Below are positions 17,687 through 25,456 of a stretch of DNA of 62,033 nucleotides, piece after piece. The DNA is from Burkholderia sp. lig30 (GTDB lineage Bacteria; Pseudomonadota; Gammaproteobacteria; Burkholderiales; Burkholderiaceae): positions 1 to 62,033 of the forward strand of contig NZ_JGVW01000033.1 in the NCBI RefSeq assembly GCF_000687455.2, written 5' to 3'. Made by a program: the position numbers and the translations under genes. The first letter of the stretch is position 1; every line of letters begins with the position of its first letter. The notes under the pieces are model-generated. The model searched no databases and was not told where the DNA came from. It was given only the letters and a program-made list of their open reading frames with translations.

Positions 17687-18153
17687 GATCGTCGTCGGAC
17701 GACGAACTTCCGGGTTCGGCCATCTATGGACATCTGACCGCGCGCTCAGGCGGACATTCGAACGTCGGCTTCACTCAGGTACCGGACCGCTCCTCCGATG
17801 ATCATGTTTGTCGCGTCATCGGCCTTGCTGGCCTTCGGGTATCGGTGCTGGTCAGGCCGCGTCAGGTCGCTTTCAGGACATTCGGGACTTCGACGCCATG
17901 GACGAGCATGTGCTTCCCGCCCGTCGCGTTTCTCTGCTGAAACGCTTTTGACGCGAGTTGGAGGCCGAAAATCCGGAATCCTTGAGTCGGCGGCCATGGT
18001 GTGATTCATGCTTGTATCGAAATCGCTTGGCCGGTGAGCCAACGATCCAGCCGGGGCTTGCGTCGATACATTAGTTGTTGCCCCGCCCACACCACCGAAT
18101 TCGCCTTCTCGGCTACCGGGCGAGTAGCGCGATTCTGCCCGAAGGAGTGGGCA
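17687..18153. other. gene-poor stretch with repeat relics
   Basis: 467 bases without a convincing gene. It contains copy A of a 51-base diverged repeat (17716-17766), and the Shine-Dalgarno AAGGAG of the next gene lies at its right end. The leftward frame at 17746-18090 is proline- and arginine-rich with no domain and is not credited. Confidence 0.45.
17716..17766 (+). repeat. diverged 51-base intergenic repeat, copy A
   Basis: Aligns without gaps to 20043-20093 in the same orientation, with 37 of 51 positions identical. The shared parts are TCGGCCATCTA at the left, GCGCTCA in the middle and CGGACA with AACGT at the right. Both copies are intergenic in the accessory stretch. Confidence 0.5.
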
Positions 18154-18570
18154 ATGCCATCCGAATGCAAGCGATCCGGCGTGGGTTATTGCATTTCCCG
18201 CGCCGTGATGATCTTCGCCCTGATATCTTTTCAGGCCTGCCAGCCGGCCTCGGCCTACGCGCTTGCCATACAGGATCTGGGTACGCCTTCTGGTGGGGAC
18301 TACAGTTCTGCTGGCGCGATCAACGATAGCGACCAGGTGGTCGGCGAATCGGCTTCCGCGGTCGACTATACCCGCGCATTCCTGTATCAGGACAGAAACA
18401 TGATCATGGGCGCAGGAATCGGCGCCGCAACAAAACTCTTCCGGGTGAACCCACGGACAGGAAATCGGGTCGTTTTAGGTGACTCCGGTAATCCGGCACA
18501 GGGGCCTGCGTTTAGCGCGATTGATTACCTTGTAGTCGTACCCGACAAGGCAGGTGAAGAGGCACCCTGA
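18154..18570 (+). CDS. HAF-repeat secreted protein, short or remnant
   Basis: A 138-residue protein beginning at ATG 18154 with AAGGAG seven bases upstream. A signal peptide is likely (VMIFALISFQACQPASAYA). One HAF-type repeat follows (LGTPSGGDYSSAGAINDSDQVVG, then AFLYQD). The second half (LFRVNPRTGNRVVLGDSGNPAQGP) looks instead like the start of a blade from a SMP-30/NHL-type propeller. HAF proteins normally carry many repeats, so this looks like a truncated and joined remnant of two secreted proteins. Confidence 0.6.
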   Translation: MPSECKRSGVGYCISRAVMIFALISFQACQPASAYALAIQDLGTPSGGDYSSAGAINDSDQVVGESASAVDYTRAFLYQDRNMIMGAGIGAATKLFRVNPRTGNRVVLGDSGNPAQGPAFSAIDYLVVVPDKAGEEAP

Positions 18571-18750
18571 ATCATATCGATCCCGATTTTCTTAATCTTC
18601 ATGATGACGCCGCCTCTCGTTCAGGTGGTGGCTTTGACACTTCCACTTTGGTACATCGATGCCGTTTTAGGTGGGGGCGTCCATACCATTAGACGCCAGC
18701 ATTAACTCTACATACATAGTAGTTCCCGCACCAACAAAAAGGAGTTTGCC

Positions 18751-19866
18751 ATGCCAAAAGACACCAGGATTGTAACGCTGACAATCAGCGTGCTGCTCGC
18801 AATGGCGCTTGAGTTCGGCCATAGCCCTCCATCACATGCCCAAGACTCTTTGTATATTGGCGATAACGGTGACAGTACCGTGAAACGCTTTCGCTCCACC
18901 GACGGTCAGTACCAGGGAACCTTTGTGAAACAGTCGGTAGGCGGTTTGCGCGGGCCTATGGGACTGGTCTTTGCGGGGCTCGGCGAATTGATTGTTTCGG
19001 ACCAGAACGTTAATACCTCAACCAACGGCGACATTCTGGAGTACGACCAGAATGGCCTCGTAAATCGGATCGTCACCAACGGCGACCCGAATGCGCCGGG
19101 CGTGCCGCGCGGCATCATTGTTGGTATCGACAACAGTACCCTGTTCGTGGCCGAGTTCAGCACTGAGTCCCGGCAGTATAAGCCGGTACTCCCTGGACGG
19201 CTGTTGAAATACAAGAATGACGGGACTTTTATCGGCGCCTATGCTCCGCCCGCTGCCACGCCACTTGGGACGTGTAGCCTACCAACCCCGAACTCCCCGG
19301 GTGAGTTCCACCCTCGCGGCGTTGTGGTCGGGCCGGATGCCAGACTTTACGTGTCCAACTATCCCTGCACCGCAACGCGAGTCGGAGGGCAGGTTCTGCG
19401 CTTCACCCTGGACGGTCAATTCGTCGACGTCTTCGTTGACAGCGTAAATGACCTCCAACGCCCAGAAGGGTTGGTATTCGGGCCGGATGGCAACCTCTAC
19501 ATCACCAGTTTCAAATCGGGAGCGACCGGCAACGACAAGATCCTGATTTTCCAAGGTCCTCGCGGGGGCACGCCTGGCGCCTTCGTGGACCAGATTAATC
19601 TCGACCCACCCGGTGTGTCAGACACCGCCCGCTCTTATGCGCAAGCTCTCCTGTTCGGCCCGGACGGCAAGCTTTTCGTGCCGATCACAGGGAACGGGCC
19701 GGATACTGGATCGGTGCGTCGGTACGATGTGAGCACGAAAGCATACGACGTGTTCGTCGCACCGATGGCGAGTGGTGGCCCGCTGCAAACGCCTTACTAC
19801 CTTACCTTTGGCGGGACCAACCGCAGCACCCTCACCTACCCCACCCCTAACCCGCCGGGGCCCTGA
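18751..19866 (+). CDS. secreted NHL/SMP-30-like beta-propeller protein
   Basis: A 371-residue exported protein with a signal peptide ending near SPPSHAQDS. It is built of repeated blades such as LYIGDNGDSTVKRF, GLVFGPDGNLYITSF and ALLFGPDGKLFVPIT, typical of NHL/Vgb/SMP-30 propellers. The start at 18751 has AAAAAGGAG upstream. No catalytic residues can be assigned. The C-terminus (PTPNPPGP) ends in a proline-rich tail with no membrane anchor. Its neighbour at 18154 has a related propeller-like half, so the two may derive from one secreted gene family. Confidence 0.8.
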   Translation: MPKDTRIVTLTISVLLAMALEFGHSPPSHAQDSLYIGDNGDSTVKRFRSTDGQYQGTFVKQSVGGLRGPMGLVFAGLGELIVSDQNVNTSTNGDILEYDQNGLVNRIVTNGDPNAPGVPRGIIVGIDNSTLFVAEFSTESRQYKPVLPGRLLKYKNDGTFIGAYAPPAATPLGTCSLPTPNSPGEFHPRGVVVGPDARLYVSNYPCTATRVGGQVLRFTLDGQFVDVFVDSVNDLQRPEGLVFGPDGNLYITSFKSGATGNDKILIFQGPRGGTPGAFVDQINLDPPGVSDTARSYAQALLFGPDGKLFVPITGNGPDTGSVRRYDVSTKAYDVFVAPMASGGPLQTPYYLTFGGTNRSTLTYPTPNPPGP

Positions 19867-20002
19867 GCCTTTGACAGTAGGCCAAACAGCTTGATGGCCC
19901 CTCCAACCCACGCGCGCCCACTCACTGCGACGACCACCGAACCCACTTCACATTGCGTAGGCAGAAACCCAAAACCCCTTGTTGTTCCCCCACTCCGAAG
20001 GG

Positions 20003-20035
20003 CTGATGCAGGTCGGCTTCGGCCGACCGCATCAG
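20003..20035. repeat. strong hairpin with TTCG tetraloop
   Basis: CTGATGC and GGTCGGC pair with GCCGACC and GCATCAG: a 14-pair stem with one bulged A at 20010 and loop TTCG closed by C-G. No T-run follows, so it is not a standard terminator. It may be part of an intergenic repeat element. Confidence 0.5.
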
Positions 20036-20042
20036 GCGGAAG

Positions 20043-20093
20043 TCGGCCATCTACGGCCCTTCACCAGAGCGCTCATACGGACACTCAAACGTT
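20043..20093 (+). repeat. diverged 51-base intergenic repeat, copy B
   Basis: Second copy of the repeat at 17716-17766, same orientation and ungapped, directly after the TTCG hairpin. It ends in AACGTTAGG. Confidence 0.5.
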
Positions 20094-20210
20094 AGGTCCG
20101 CACTGATAGCGGCCCTTTGCCCGTCAATCATCTACGCCGTGCTACGGTCTGATCCTTGGGTTATGCGGATGGTTTACCTATGATCAATCCAATTACAACG
20201 GGGACACATC

Positions 20211-20363
20211 ATGGCAACGAAATCGACGAAGACGAGCAAAACCGTGAAGCACGCAGCAGGCGAAGCTTTGAGCAAACCCACGAGTGTCACAAAAAAACAA
20301 GTGCAAAAGCTCGCGGGCTCAGTAGAAGCTCATATCCAGCCGCGGAAGAAAACGAAGAAATGA
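20211..20363 (+). CDS. small lysine-rich basic protein (50 aa)
   Basis: A 50-codon gene starting with ATG at 20211 after GGGGACACATC and ending TGA at 20361-20363. The product begins MATKSTKTSKTVKHAAGEAL and ends HIQPRKKTKK. About a quarter of its residues are Lys or Arg and it has no hydrophobic core, so it resembles small histone-like or nucleic-acid-binding proteins. Similar short Lys-rich proteins with an Ala-Gly-Ser centre (KLAGSVEAH) are known in proteobacteria, but I cannot name the family. A competing open frame in another phase lacks coding character. Confidence 0.55.
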   Translation: MATKSTKTSKTVKHAAGEALSKPTSVTKKQVQKLAGSVEAHIQPRKKTKK

Positions 20364-20635
20364 TTTGCGAGTGCAAACCTCTTTGTGCTGGAGACTATGT
20401 AATCAAGCGAATCGCTGAACCCATGGCTGCCGGCATCTCCGGCGCTTCGGTGCCTATCATCCGCGACCGGGGTATCCCCGACGTTGCAGAACAAAGGTTG
20501 CCGGCGATGCGCTATTTTGCGACCGAGGCAGAAGATTGCTTGGAAGGCGCTCGGATTGGCACGGCGCCCTCGTCGTTGTAAGTTCGCTGCGGGGGGGCCT
20601 AAGATAACTGCAATACATATGAATCGGTGAAAAAA

Positions 20636-21472
20636 ATGGCATCTACCCCAAGTGATGTTGATAAGGCGTCGAATGAAAAAGAGCTCGATCGCGTCAAGTG
20701 GGAAGCCGAAAAAGCATTTCGCGATCGTGAAGTTTCCGTGCAGGAAAAAGCTCAGTCGACCCAAGAGGCCCAACTTGACCTGCAAAGGAAGGAACAAGCG
20801 GCGTCACGTTGGCGAAGCCCGTTGGTTGTCGCAATTCTAGCCGCTGCCGCTGCCGCAGGCGGCAACGCCATCCTCGCTTACACTAACGCGCACTTACAAC
20901 GGGCTGCTGATTCGCAGAAGTCGGAGCAGGCCCGAATCCTGGAAATGATCAAAACAGACAATCCTGACAAAGCAGCCGAGAATTTACAGTTTTTGCTTGA
21001 CTCTGGGTTGATTAGCGAGCCCTCTACTGTCGCAAAGCTGAGCACTTATCTCAAGAATCGCAAACAAGGGAGCGGTGCGGCTTTGCCGGCTGCGGGTGGG
21101 GCCGCGCCTCCGGAAACAACCAATCTCATCAATCAGCTTGAAGGTATCACCAGTGCGACCGCTTCGGGCGCCAAATTTGCCGATGAATTGTCGTTGAGGA
21201 CCAAGCTTGCCCGCGCGATCATTACATACGCTGTTGTCCAAGGAGGAATTTCACGCGCTCGGCGTATTGCTGAAATGACCACCGCCAATCTGAAAGGAAG
21301 TCCCGCGACTGGTATCGACGAAAAGACGTGGATAAACGAATACATGAATGTGGAAGCACAGACAGGCTCGGAATTTGTACGCCAAGTGCAATCACGATCC
21401 ATTCTGAAATTCCAGGATCTCGTGCGGAAAAACGACTGGGATCTCAAAAATTACTCACCAGACGCCCCCTGA
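20636..21472 (+). CDS. single-pass membrane protein of unknown function
   Basis: A 278-residue protein. Order: charged coiled-coil-like N-terminus (EKELDRVKWEAEKAFRDRE), one membrane helix (SPLVVAILAAAAAAGGNAILAY), then a helical cytoplasmic or periplasmic domain containing ARILEMIKTDNPDKAAENL and LLDSGLISEP. This middle motif recurs in accessory-region proteins, but I know no function. ATG at 20636 has GGTGA five bases upstream; GTG at 20627 is an alternative start. GC is lower than in the core genes, which fits a transferred gene. Confidence 0.75.
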   Translation: MASTPSDVDKASNEKELDRVKWEAEKAFRDREVSVQEKAQSTQEAQLDLQRKEQAASRWRSPLVVAILAAAAAAGGNAILAYTNAHLQRAADSQKSEQARILEMIKTDNPDKAAENLQFLLDSGLISEPSTVAKLSTYLKNRKQGSGAALPAAGGAAPPETTNLINQLEGITSATASGAKFADELSLRTKLARAIITYAVVQGGISRARRIAEMTTANLKGSPATGIDEKTWINEYMNVEAQTGSEFVRQVQSRSILKFQDLVRKNDWDLKNYSPDAP

Positions 21473-21633
21473 AGCCAGGTTACGTACGGTCACAGCTCGC
21501 TCATGGCCGTCCTCGACATTCTCGTCAGAAAACGAAATCGGAAGGCTGACCGATTATCTGAATGAGCCTGATGGCCGTTCTACCTCGGAAGCTGTCCTAC
21601 GCCTGAGGTGGCAATCAACGGCAGTAATGGGTC

Positions 21634-21792
21634 GATTCTGTTGAAAAACTCCTTTTCTCGTGCCGCGGGACTGGCTCGCGAAAAATCGACCTCTCAGATC
21701 GCCCTACAAGCGCCTCGTGAGCATCGGTTGGGGGTAAGAGGACCCCCAAAAACCTCGCCGTAGCCGTGGTCGAAGAGTTTTTCAACAGAATC
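21634..21792. mobile_element. 159-bp MITE-like element with 18-bp inverted repeats
   Basis: GATTCTGTTGAAAAACTC (21634-21651) is perfectly repeated in inverse orientation at 21775-21792. The element is flanked on both sides by GGTC (21630-21633 and 21793-21796), as expected for a 4-base target duplication. It has no open frame; inside is a small hairpin GGGGGT-ACCCCC (near 21730-21747). The termini resemble those of known IS elements with CTGTTGAAAAA ends, so it may be moved by a transposase encoded elsewhere. Confidence 0.65.
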
Positions 21793-21839
21793 GGTCGACA
21801 AGCGCCTCTCCCCGAAAATCCACGAAAAAAGCCGAAAAA

Positions 21840-21874
21840 AAACCGGCTGCCGTCCCGATGACGGCAGCCGGTTT
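21840..21874. terminator. bidirectional rho-independent terminator
   Basis: A perfect 15-pair stem (AAACCGGCTGCCGTC and its complement) with loop CCGAT, preceded by an A-run (from 21834) and followed by a T-run. It ends tyrB on the minus strand and would also stop rightward transcription from the accessory region. Confidence 0.9.
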
Positions 21875-21915
21875 TTCGCGGCAGGACGCGGGCGGCACAC
21901 TGCCCGCCCCCTCAT

Positions 21916-23118
21916 TCAAACGCCGCTTTTCAGAACCGCAGCGATCGCGTCGGCAACCACCCCGACATTCGCGTCGTTCAGCCCCGCGACACACATCCGC
22001 CCCGAGCGCAGGATATACACGCCATGCTGCTCACGCAGCGCCTCAACCTGCGATTCCGCGAGGCCCGTGTAGGTGAACATCCCCCGCTGCTTCACGTATC
22101 GCGTCAGCGCTTCGCCCCGCACGTGGTCGCGCAGGCCGTCATGAATCGACTGACGCATCTTCGCGATGCGCCGGCACATCGACGCCAGCTCCTGCTCCCA
22201 CGCCTTGCGCAGCTCCGGCGTGTTGAGCACCATCGCGACGATCTTCGCGCCGTGGATCGGCGGGTTGCTGTAGTTCGAACGCACCGCGCCCGCAAGCTGG
22301 CCGAGCACGCGGTCGGCCGCGTCGGCGTCTTCGCAGATCACGCTCAGGCCGCCGACACGCTCGCCGTACAGCGAGAAGTTCTTCGAGAACGAGTTCGCGA
22401 CCAGCGCCGGCAGCCCGCGGCGCGCCAGCTCGCGCACCGCGAACGCGTCCGCGTCGAGGCCCGCGCCGAAGCCCTGATACGCCATGTCGACGAACGGCAG
22501 CAGCTCGCGCGCCTCGAGCACGTCGATCACCTTCAGCCACTGCGCATCATCGAGATCGACGCCGGTCGGATTGTGGCAGCACGCATGCAGCAGCACGATG
22601 CTTCGCCGCGGCAGCGCGTCGATCGCCGCGAGCATCGCGTCGAACTTCAGGCCGCCCGTCGCCTCGTCGTAGTACGGGTACGTGTTCACCGTGAACCCCG
22701 CCCGCTCGAAGATGAAGCGGTGGTTTTCCCAGCTCGGATCGCTCAGCCATACCTGCGCGTCCGGAAAGTAGCGCTTCAGGAAATCCGCGCCGATCTTCAG
22801 CGCGCCCGAGCCGCCGAGCGTCTGCACGGTCGCGATGCGCCCCGACGCGCGCGCCGGGTGGTCGGCGCCGAACACGAGCGCCTGCACCGCGTCGCGATAC
22901 GGCGCCATGCCGACCATCGGCAGGTAAGGCTTCGGGCCGATGTCGCGCTGCAGCGCCGTTTCGGCTTCCCGCACGGCCTGCATGACCGGGATCTTGCCGT
23001 CGGCATCGAAGTAGATGCCGATGCTCAGGTTGACCTTCGCGGTGCGCGGGTCTTTCTGGAAGTTTTCGTTCAGCGTGAGGATCGGGTCGCCGGGATAGGC
23101 GTCGATGTGTTCGAACAT
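21916..23118 (-). CDS. tyrB: aromatic-amino-acid aminotransferase TyrB
   Basis: PLP-dependent class I aminotransferase of 400 residues, converting Tyr/Phe (and Asp) to their keto acids. It shows the family N-terminus MFEHIDAYPGDPILTLNENF, substrate/PLP motif HACCHNPTGVD, DMAYQGFG with the PLP-anchoring Asp and Tyr, the Schiff-base lysine in NSFSKNFSLYGER, and the C-terminal arginine region RSGRMCVAGLN. It is followed by a clear terminator. The aroP gene lies upstream on the same strand (38-base gap), so uptake and transamination of aromatic amino acids are probably co-expressed. Confidence 0.94.
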   Translation of the reverse strand: MFEHIDAYPGDPILTLNENFQKDPRTAKVNLSIGIYFDADGKIPVMQAVREAETALQRDIGPKPYLPMVGMAPYRDAVQALVFGADHPARASGRIATVQTLGGSGALKIGADFLKRYFPDAQVWLSDPSWENHRFIFERAGFTVNTYPYYDEATGGLKFDAMLAAIDALPRRSIVLLHACCHNPTGVDLDDAQWLKVIDVLEARELLPFVDMAYQGFGAGLDADAFAVRELARRGLPALVANSFSKNFSLYGERVGGLSVICEDADAADRVLGQLAGAVRSNYSNPPIHGAKIVAMVLNTPELRKAWEQELASMCRRIAKMRQSIHDGLRDHVRGEALTRYVKQRGMFTYTGLAESQVEALREQHGVYILRSGRMCVAGLNDANVGVVADAIAAVLKSGV

Positions 23119-23156
23119 GGCTTTATCGGACTCAATGAAAAATCGCGTTGACTGCC

Positions 23157-24548
23157 TTACTGCGGCTGGGCCGGCGCACGATCACGCAGCGCGTAGCCGG
23201 CATTCTTCTGGCGGAAGCGATACCCGATGCCGAGCGCCGCGAGCCAGACCGGAATCAGGTAGACCGACAGGCGCAGACCCGGCGTCAGGTACATCACGAC
23301 GAGGATGCCCGCCATGAACACCAGACAGAGGTAATTCGTGAAAGGATAGCCCAGACTCTTGAAGCGCGTCTCCTGTCGATCCGCACGCTTGGCCTGGCGG
23401 AACTTCAGGTGGATCAGGCTGATCATCGCCCAGTTGATGATCAGCGCCGATACGACGAGGCCCATCAGCATCTCGAACGCCTTGCCGGGCATGAAATAGT
23501 TGATCAGCACGCACGCGGCCGTCGCCAGCGCCGACGCGCCGAGCGCCGCGAGCGGGATGCCGCGACGGTTCACGTACAGCAGGCCCTTCGGCGCGTTGCC
23601 CTGCTGCGCGAGGCCGTACAGCATCCGGCTGTTGCAGTACACGCCGCTGTTGTACACCGACAGCGCGGCCGTCAGCACGACGACGTTGAGCACGTTCGCG
23701 ACCACGTCGCTGCTGAGCGCGTGGAAGATCAGCACGAACGGGCTGCCGCCGGACACGACCTTCTCCCACGGATACAGCGACAGCAGCACGCCGAGCGCGC
23801 CGATGTAGAAAATCAGGATGCGGTAGATCACCTGGTTGGTCGCCCGCGGGATGCTGTGCTGCGGATCGTCCGCTTCCGCCGCGGTGATGCCGACCAGCTC
23901 GAGCCCGCCGAACGAGAACATGATGCCCGCCATCGCCATCACCAGGCCGGACACGCCGTTCGGGAAGAACCCGCCGTGCTGCCACAGGTTCGCGACGCCA
24001 GCTTCGGCGCCGGCATGGCCGGACGCCAGCAGGTAGCCGCCGAAGCCGATCATGCCGACGATCGCCACGACCTTGATGATCGAGAACCAGAATTCCGTCT
24101 CGCCGTACGACTTCACGCTGGTCAGGTTGATCGCGTTGATCACGACGAAGAACACCAGCGCGGAGATCCAGGTCGGCACGCCCGGCCACCAGTACTGCAC
24201 GTAGATGCCGACCGCCGACAGTTCGGCCATGCTGACGAGGATGTACAGCACCCAGTAGTTCCAGCCGGACAGGAAGCCGGTGAAATGGCCGCAATACTTG
24301 TCGGCGAAATAGCTGAACGACCCGGCGACCGGCTCGTCGACGACCATCTCGCCGAGCTGACGCATGATGAAAAACGCGACGACGCCGGCCAGCGCGTAGC
24401 CGAGCAGCACCGACGGCCCCGCCATCTTGATCGTCTGCGCGATGCCGAGGAACAGCCCCGTGCCGAGCGCGCCGCCTAGCGCGATCAGCTGGATGTGGCG
24501 ATTCTTCAGCCCGCGCTTCAGGCCGTCGTTCTCTTGTCCAGAAACCAT
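23157..24548 (-). CDS. aroP: aromatic amino-acid permease AroP-like
   Basis: APC-superfamily amino-acid:proton symporter of 463 residues with 12 membrane segments. The N-terminal half is very close to E. coli AroP/PheP: LKRGLKNRHIQLIALGGALG, IMRQLGEMVVDEPVAGSFS, SGWNYWVLYILVSMAEL and VVINAINLTSVKSYGE. It precedes tyrB on the same strand and diverges from an Lrp-type regulator. The upstream CATGCAA-N21-TTGCATG inverted repeat lies between the two divergent genes and could control both. PheP or a broader specificity cannot be excluded. Confidence 0.93.
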   Translation of the reverse strand: MVSGQENDGLKRGLKNRHIQLIALGGALGTGLFLGIAQTIKMAGPSVLLGYALAGVVAFFIMRQLGEMVVDEPVAGSFSYFADKYCGHFTGFLSGWNYWVLYILVSMAELSAVGIYVQYWWPGVPTWISALVFFVVINAINLTSVKSYGETEFWFSIIKVVAIVGMIGFGGYLLASGHAGAEAGVANLWQHGGFFPNGVSGLVMAMAGIMFSFGGLELVGITAAEADDPQHSIPRATNQVIYRILIFYIGALGVLLSLYPWEKVVSGGSPFVLIFHALSSDVVANVLNVVVLTAALSVYNSGVYCNSRMLYGLAQQGNAPKGLLYVNRRGIPLAALGASALATAACVLINYFMPGKAFEMLMGLVVSALIINWAMISLIHLKFRQAKRADRQETRFKSLGYPFTNYLCLVFMAGILVVMYLTPGLRLSVYLIPVWLAALGIGYRFRQKNAGYALRDRAPAQPQ

Positions 24549-24869
24549 GTCTTCTCCACTCTGTCCGCCTCCCGGGGAAGCGGCGCGCCTTCGGTGTGCC
24601 GGGCGCTGTTTTGCTCTGCCAGCGGCCGTTCGTGGGGCCGCCGGGTTGGGGACTGCCGATTCTCATGCCGGGCATCCGCCTCCGCCGTCACGCGCGAACC
24701 CGCCGCCTGACGGGCCGCCGGATGCCGCGCACGCCGCCAGCGGCGGTCGCACACGAAAATCGGCGCCCAGTTTAGCGTTGCCGCGACGAAATCGGGTTTC
24801 GTAAGCCCTTCATGCAAACCCTACATTATGAGATAAGATTGCATGCAGGAGACAGACTAGGAAACAAAA
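24549..24869. promoter_or_regulatory. divergent aroP/Lrp promoter region
   Basis: 321 bases between the divergent starts. The right part is A/T-rich around ACATTATGAGATAAGATT and contains the inverted repeat CATGCAA (24811-24817) and TTGCATG (24839-24845), a likely Lrp-family operator. The left part shows no gene or hairpin of note. Confidence 0.6.
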
Positions 24870-25343
24870 ATGCCTGAAGCCGATCTTGACCGGATCGATC
24901 GCCACTTATTGGCCATCCTGCAGGAAAACGGACGCGCGACGAATCTCGAACTGGCGAAGGCCGTCGGCCTGTCGCCCGCGCAGACGCTGCGGCGCCATCG
25001 CCGCCTCGAGGAAATCGGCGCGATCCGCCGCTACGAGACGCGCCTCGACCCCGACACGCTCGGTTTCGGCGTGACCGCGTTCGTCCACGTGACGATGGAG
25101 CGCGGCCACATCCGCGACCTGTCGAAATTCCAGAAATTCGTGTCGGATCTCGCGCAGATCCAGGAATGTTTCTCGGTAACGGGCGACATCGACTATGTGC
25201 TGAAGGTCGTCGCGCACGACCTGAAAGGGCTGTCGACGTTCTTGCTCGAGACGCTGATGCGCATTCCCGGCGTGAGCGGCGTGCATTCCAGCGTGTGTCT
25301 CGACGAAGTCAAGTGCACCAGCGCGATGCCGGTCGACGCGTGA
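24870..25343 (+). CDS. Lrp/AsnC family transcriptional regulator
   Basis: A 157-residue Lrp-type regulator. It has an N-terminal winged helix (DRIDRHLLAILQENGRATNLELAKAVGLSPAQTLRRHRRLEEIGAI) and a C-terminal RAM ligand-binding domain (VTGDIDYVLKVVAHDLKG). Aromatic amino acids are likely effectors because the divergent neighbours are aroP and tyrB. AGGAG lies upstream of the ATG. Confidence 0.93.
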   Translation: MPEADLDRIDRHLLAILQENGRATNLELAKAVGLSPAQTLRRHRRLEEIGAIRRYETRLDPDTLGFGVTAFVHVTMERGHIRDLSKFQKFVSDLAQIQECFSVTGDIDYVLKVVAHDLKGLSTFLLETLMRIPGVSGVHSSVCLDEVKCTSAMPVDA

Positions 25344-25456
25344 CGCACGCGGGCGCCCGCAACGGGATTGCCGGCGCCGCCGGCCGGCTCGCGCACCGGC
25401 GAAGCCGCATCGGGCGGGCGTGACGCCGCCCCGCGCGGCCACTCCGCGTCAGCGCG

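Larger units (their letters stand above)
19867..20210. other. gene-free stretch with hairpin and repeat copy B
   Basis: 344 bases without a gene. It holds a strong hairpin with a TTCG loop (20003-20035), copy B of the 51-base repeat (20043-20093), and the leader of the small basic protein gene at 20211. Confidence 0.5.
21473..21915. other. intergenic region with MITE-like element and terminator
   Basis: 443 bases without a gene between the accessory stretch and tyrB. It contains the 159-bp element at 21634-21792 and a bidirectional terminator at 21840-21874. The part before 21630 is unstructured. Confidence 0.55.

Noticed and set aside
17746..18090. 114-codon minus-strand frame
   Set aside because: Pro/Arg/Ser-rich with no fold signals, overlapping repeat relics.
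20003..20035. TTCG hairpin as a rho-independent terminator
   Set aside because: No T-run follows the stem.
20087..20100. Possible integron attC end (GTTAGGT after AAAC)
   Set aside because: It fits the loose GTTRRRY rule, but no matching complementary end or attC-like length and no integrase were found nearby.
20156..20581. 141-codon plus-strand frame overlapping the small basic gene
   Set aside because: Composition is poor and out of phase with the better-supported 50-codon gene at 20211.
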